From Uranotaenia lowii (lineage: Eukaryota; Arthropoda; Insecta; Diptera; Culicidae): a stretch of DNA of 64,000 bases. The notes beneath the pieces were generated by a model. That model was not told where the DNA came from. It made no database searches and saw nothing but the letters and a program-made list of their open reading frames with translations. The first letter of the stretch is position 1, and each line of letters opens with the position of its first letter. Positions 63,069 through 64,000 of this stretch are shown one piece after another. A program made the translations under genes and the position numbers. The DNA lies in assembly GCF_029784155.1 (NCBI RefSeq), contig NC_073692.1:19098126-19162125 (forward strand), given 5' to 3'.

Positions 63069-63958
63069 GGTACACAGAGGATCGCAAAGGTTATCGTTTC
63101 GTCGATCGGTCCACGAACAAGTTAACAGTAAGTCGGGACGCCAGGTTTATTGAGCTGGGAGACGGTTCGGAGCAGTCGGCGAAGATAGATAAGCCCGGAG
63201 AAGAAGATGAATCGTTGGTGGAACTCCCGGTCCCGGTGCCCGCAAAAGAGGAGGTTCCTGATGAAGCGGATTGTGTTCGTGATGTTAGTGCTATTTCTTC
63301 GTCTGTATTCGAAGGTTGCTCCGATACAGTATCGGGGTCCGACGAAGAACAGATTCAGGAGGAGCAGGCACCGCAGCATCCAGTGAGAGCAACCCGCGGA
63401 GTTTTACCTGCTCGTTATGGTGACTTCGTCGTTGGTGTTGCTAGGGACTAAATTGAAGAACCTTCGGATTATCGAGAAGTTCTGCAGTGCCCTGAATGGA
63501 AAGCAGCGATGGATTTGGATCTAGAATCTCATGCATGGGATTTGGTTCAGCTACCGGAAGGCAAGAAGACTGTTGGGTCGCGCTGGGTGTTTAAGTTAAA
63601 ACGGAACGAGGCCGGTGACATAGTTAAACACAAAGCCAGACTTGTAGCCCAGGGCTACAGCCAGCGCCACGGAGTGGACTACATGGACGTATTTGCGCCA
63701 GTTACGAGACTAGAAACATTTCGAGCATTTCTAGCCGTAGCGGGTAAACGTGGGATGCTGATCAAACACTTCGATGTGAAGACCGCCTATCTACACGGCA
63801 CAGTCGAAGAGGAGATATTCATGCGGCAGCCTCCCGGATATGCCAACCCCGGGAAAGATAAGCTGGTCTGCAAACTCCGCAAGTCCATCTACGGATTAAA
63901 ACAGTCAGCGCGCTGCTGGAACCAAGCGCTCCACAACCAAGCTGTTGGATTCAACTAA
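63069..63958 (+). pseudogene. Copia linker and RT N-terminal part
   Basis: In the next frame the linker reads GYTEDRKGYRFVDRSTNKLT and an acidic stretch, to RATRGVLPARYGDFVVGVAR and a stop (63449). The RT then opens in the same frame: PSDYREVLQCPEWKAAMDLD, HAWDLVQLPEGKKTVGSRWV, HKARLVAQGYSQRHGVDYMD, FDVKTAYLHGTVEEEIFMRQ and KLRKSIYGLKQSARCWNQAL. It ends with a TAA at 63956-63958, before the YVDD box. Confidence 0.87.
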
Positions 63959-64000
63959 TCGGATATGTGCCTATACATTCGAAGAAACGATAGAGGTGTC

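Larger units (their letters stand above)
62190..64000 (+). mobile_element. Ty1/copia element, runs off the window
   Basis: Plus-strand copia pol: GAG-pre-integrase, integrase core, linker and the start of the reverse transcriptase. The 5' part (gag, protease, LTR) is not recognised and the 3' part lies past 64000. Several stops break it. Its orientation is opposite to the copia fragment at 54558-55640. Confidence 0.85.

Overview
The window looks like nuclear DNA of a dipteran, most probably a mosquito (Culicidae). It is AT-rich, has long introns full of transposons, and carries a WDR62/MAPKBP1-type gene that closely resembles the insect version. The repeats are typical of mosquitoes: two Tc1/mariner elements of the DD37E type, a maT-like DD37D element, R1-clade and RNase H-bearing non-LTR fragments, Ty1/copia pieces, and many small TIR elements. 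The species is not identified; this is inference from sequence recall, not from a search.

The main result is one gene on the + strand. I recognise 11 coding exons (23838-23929, 37185-39905, 39967-40268, 40332-40468, 46924-47032, 47632-50265, 58113-58205, 58710-58861, 58931-59108, 59171-59437, 59497-59692). All are bounded by GT/AG and every junction keeps the reading frame, giving about 6.9 kb (about 2,290 codons). The product is a WD40-repeat scaffold of the WDR62/MAPKBP1 (MABP1) family: a double beta-propeller N-terminal half, a long Ser-rich disordered middle and a C-terminal coiled coil. The first coding exon(s) and the last one were not found; the last probably lies beyond 64000. A 2.6-kb exon (47632-50265) is phase-symmetric and has a stop just past its donor, so it could be skipped or act as an alternative end.

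Layout. 1-23.8 kb: upstream or 5'-intronic DNA without a recognised host gene. It holds a DD37E mariner (2.63-3.92), heptamer satellites (3.9 and 10.8-11.1), a broken RNase H-type non-LTR element (6.2-9.0), a deleted maT element (12.6-13.4), a ~137-bp satellite (14.5-15.1), a CCCAGC-ended MITE (18.6-19.1), a hAT-type MITE (20.2-20.7), a tRNA-like SINE (21.3), a ~170-bp tandem repeat (21.7-22.25) and a second DD37E mariner split by a MITE (22.25-23.47). 23.93-37.18 kb: a 13.3-kb intron with an ~81-bp satellite (24.8-26.8), two more hAT-type copies, a TTAA-flanked MITE and a long inverted repeat. 37.2-40.5 kb: WD40 exons. 40.5-46.9 kb: intron with a GC-rich island and several MITEs. 47.6-50.3 kb: the large Ser-rich exon. 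50.3-58.1 kb: intron with an R1 fragment cut by a hAT-type element, and a copia fragment on the minus strand. 58.1-59.7 kb: five compact exons. 59.7-64 kb: intron or downstream DNA with a second R1 fragment and a copia element on the plus strand running off the edge.

All transposon coding regions seen are broken. No CRISPR array, operon, rRNA or intact tRNA gene is visible. Exact target-site duplications let three nested insertions be reconstructed base by base.
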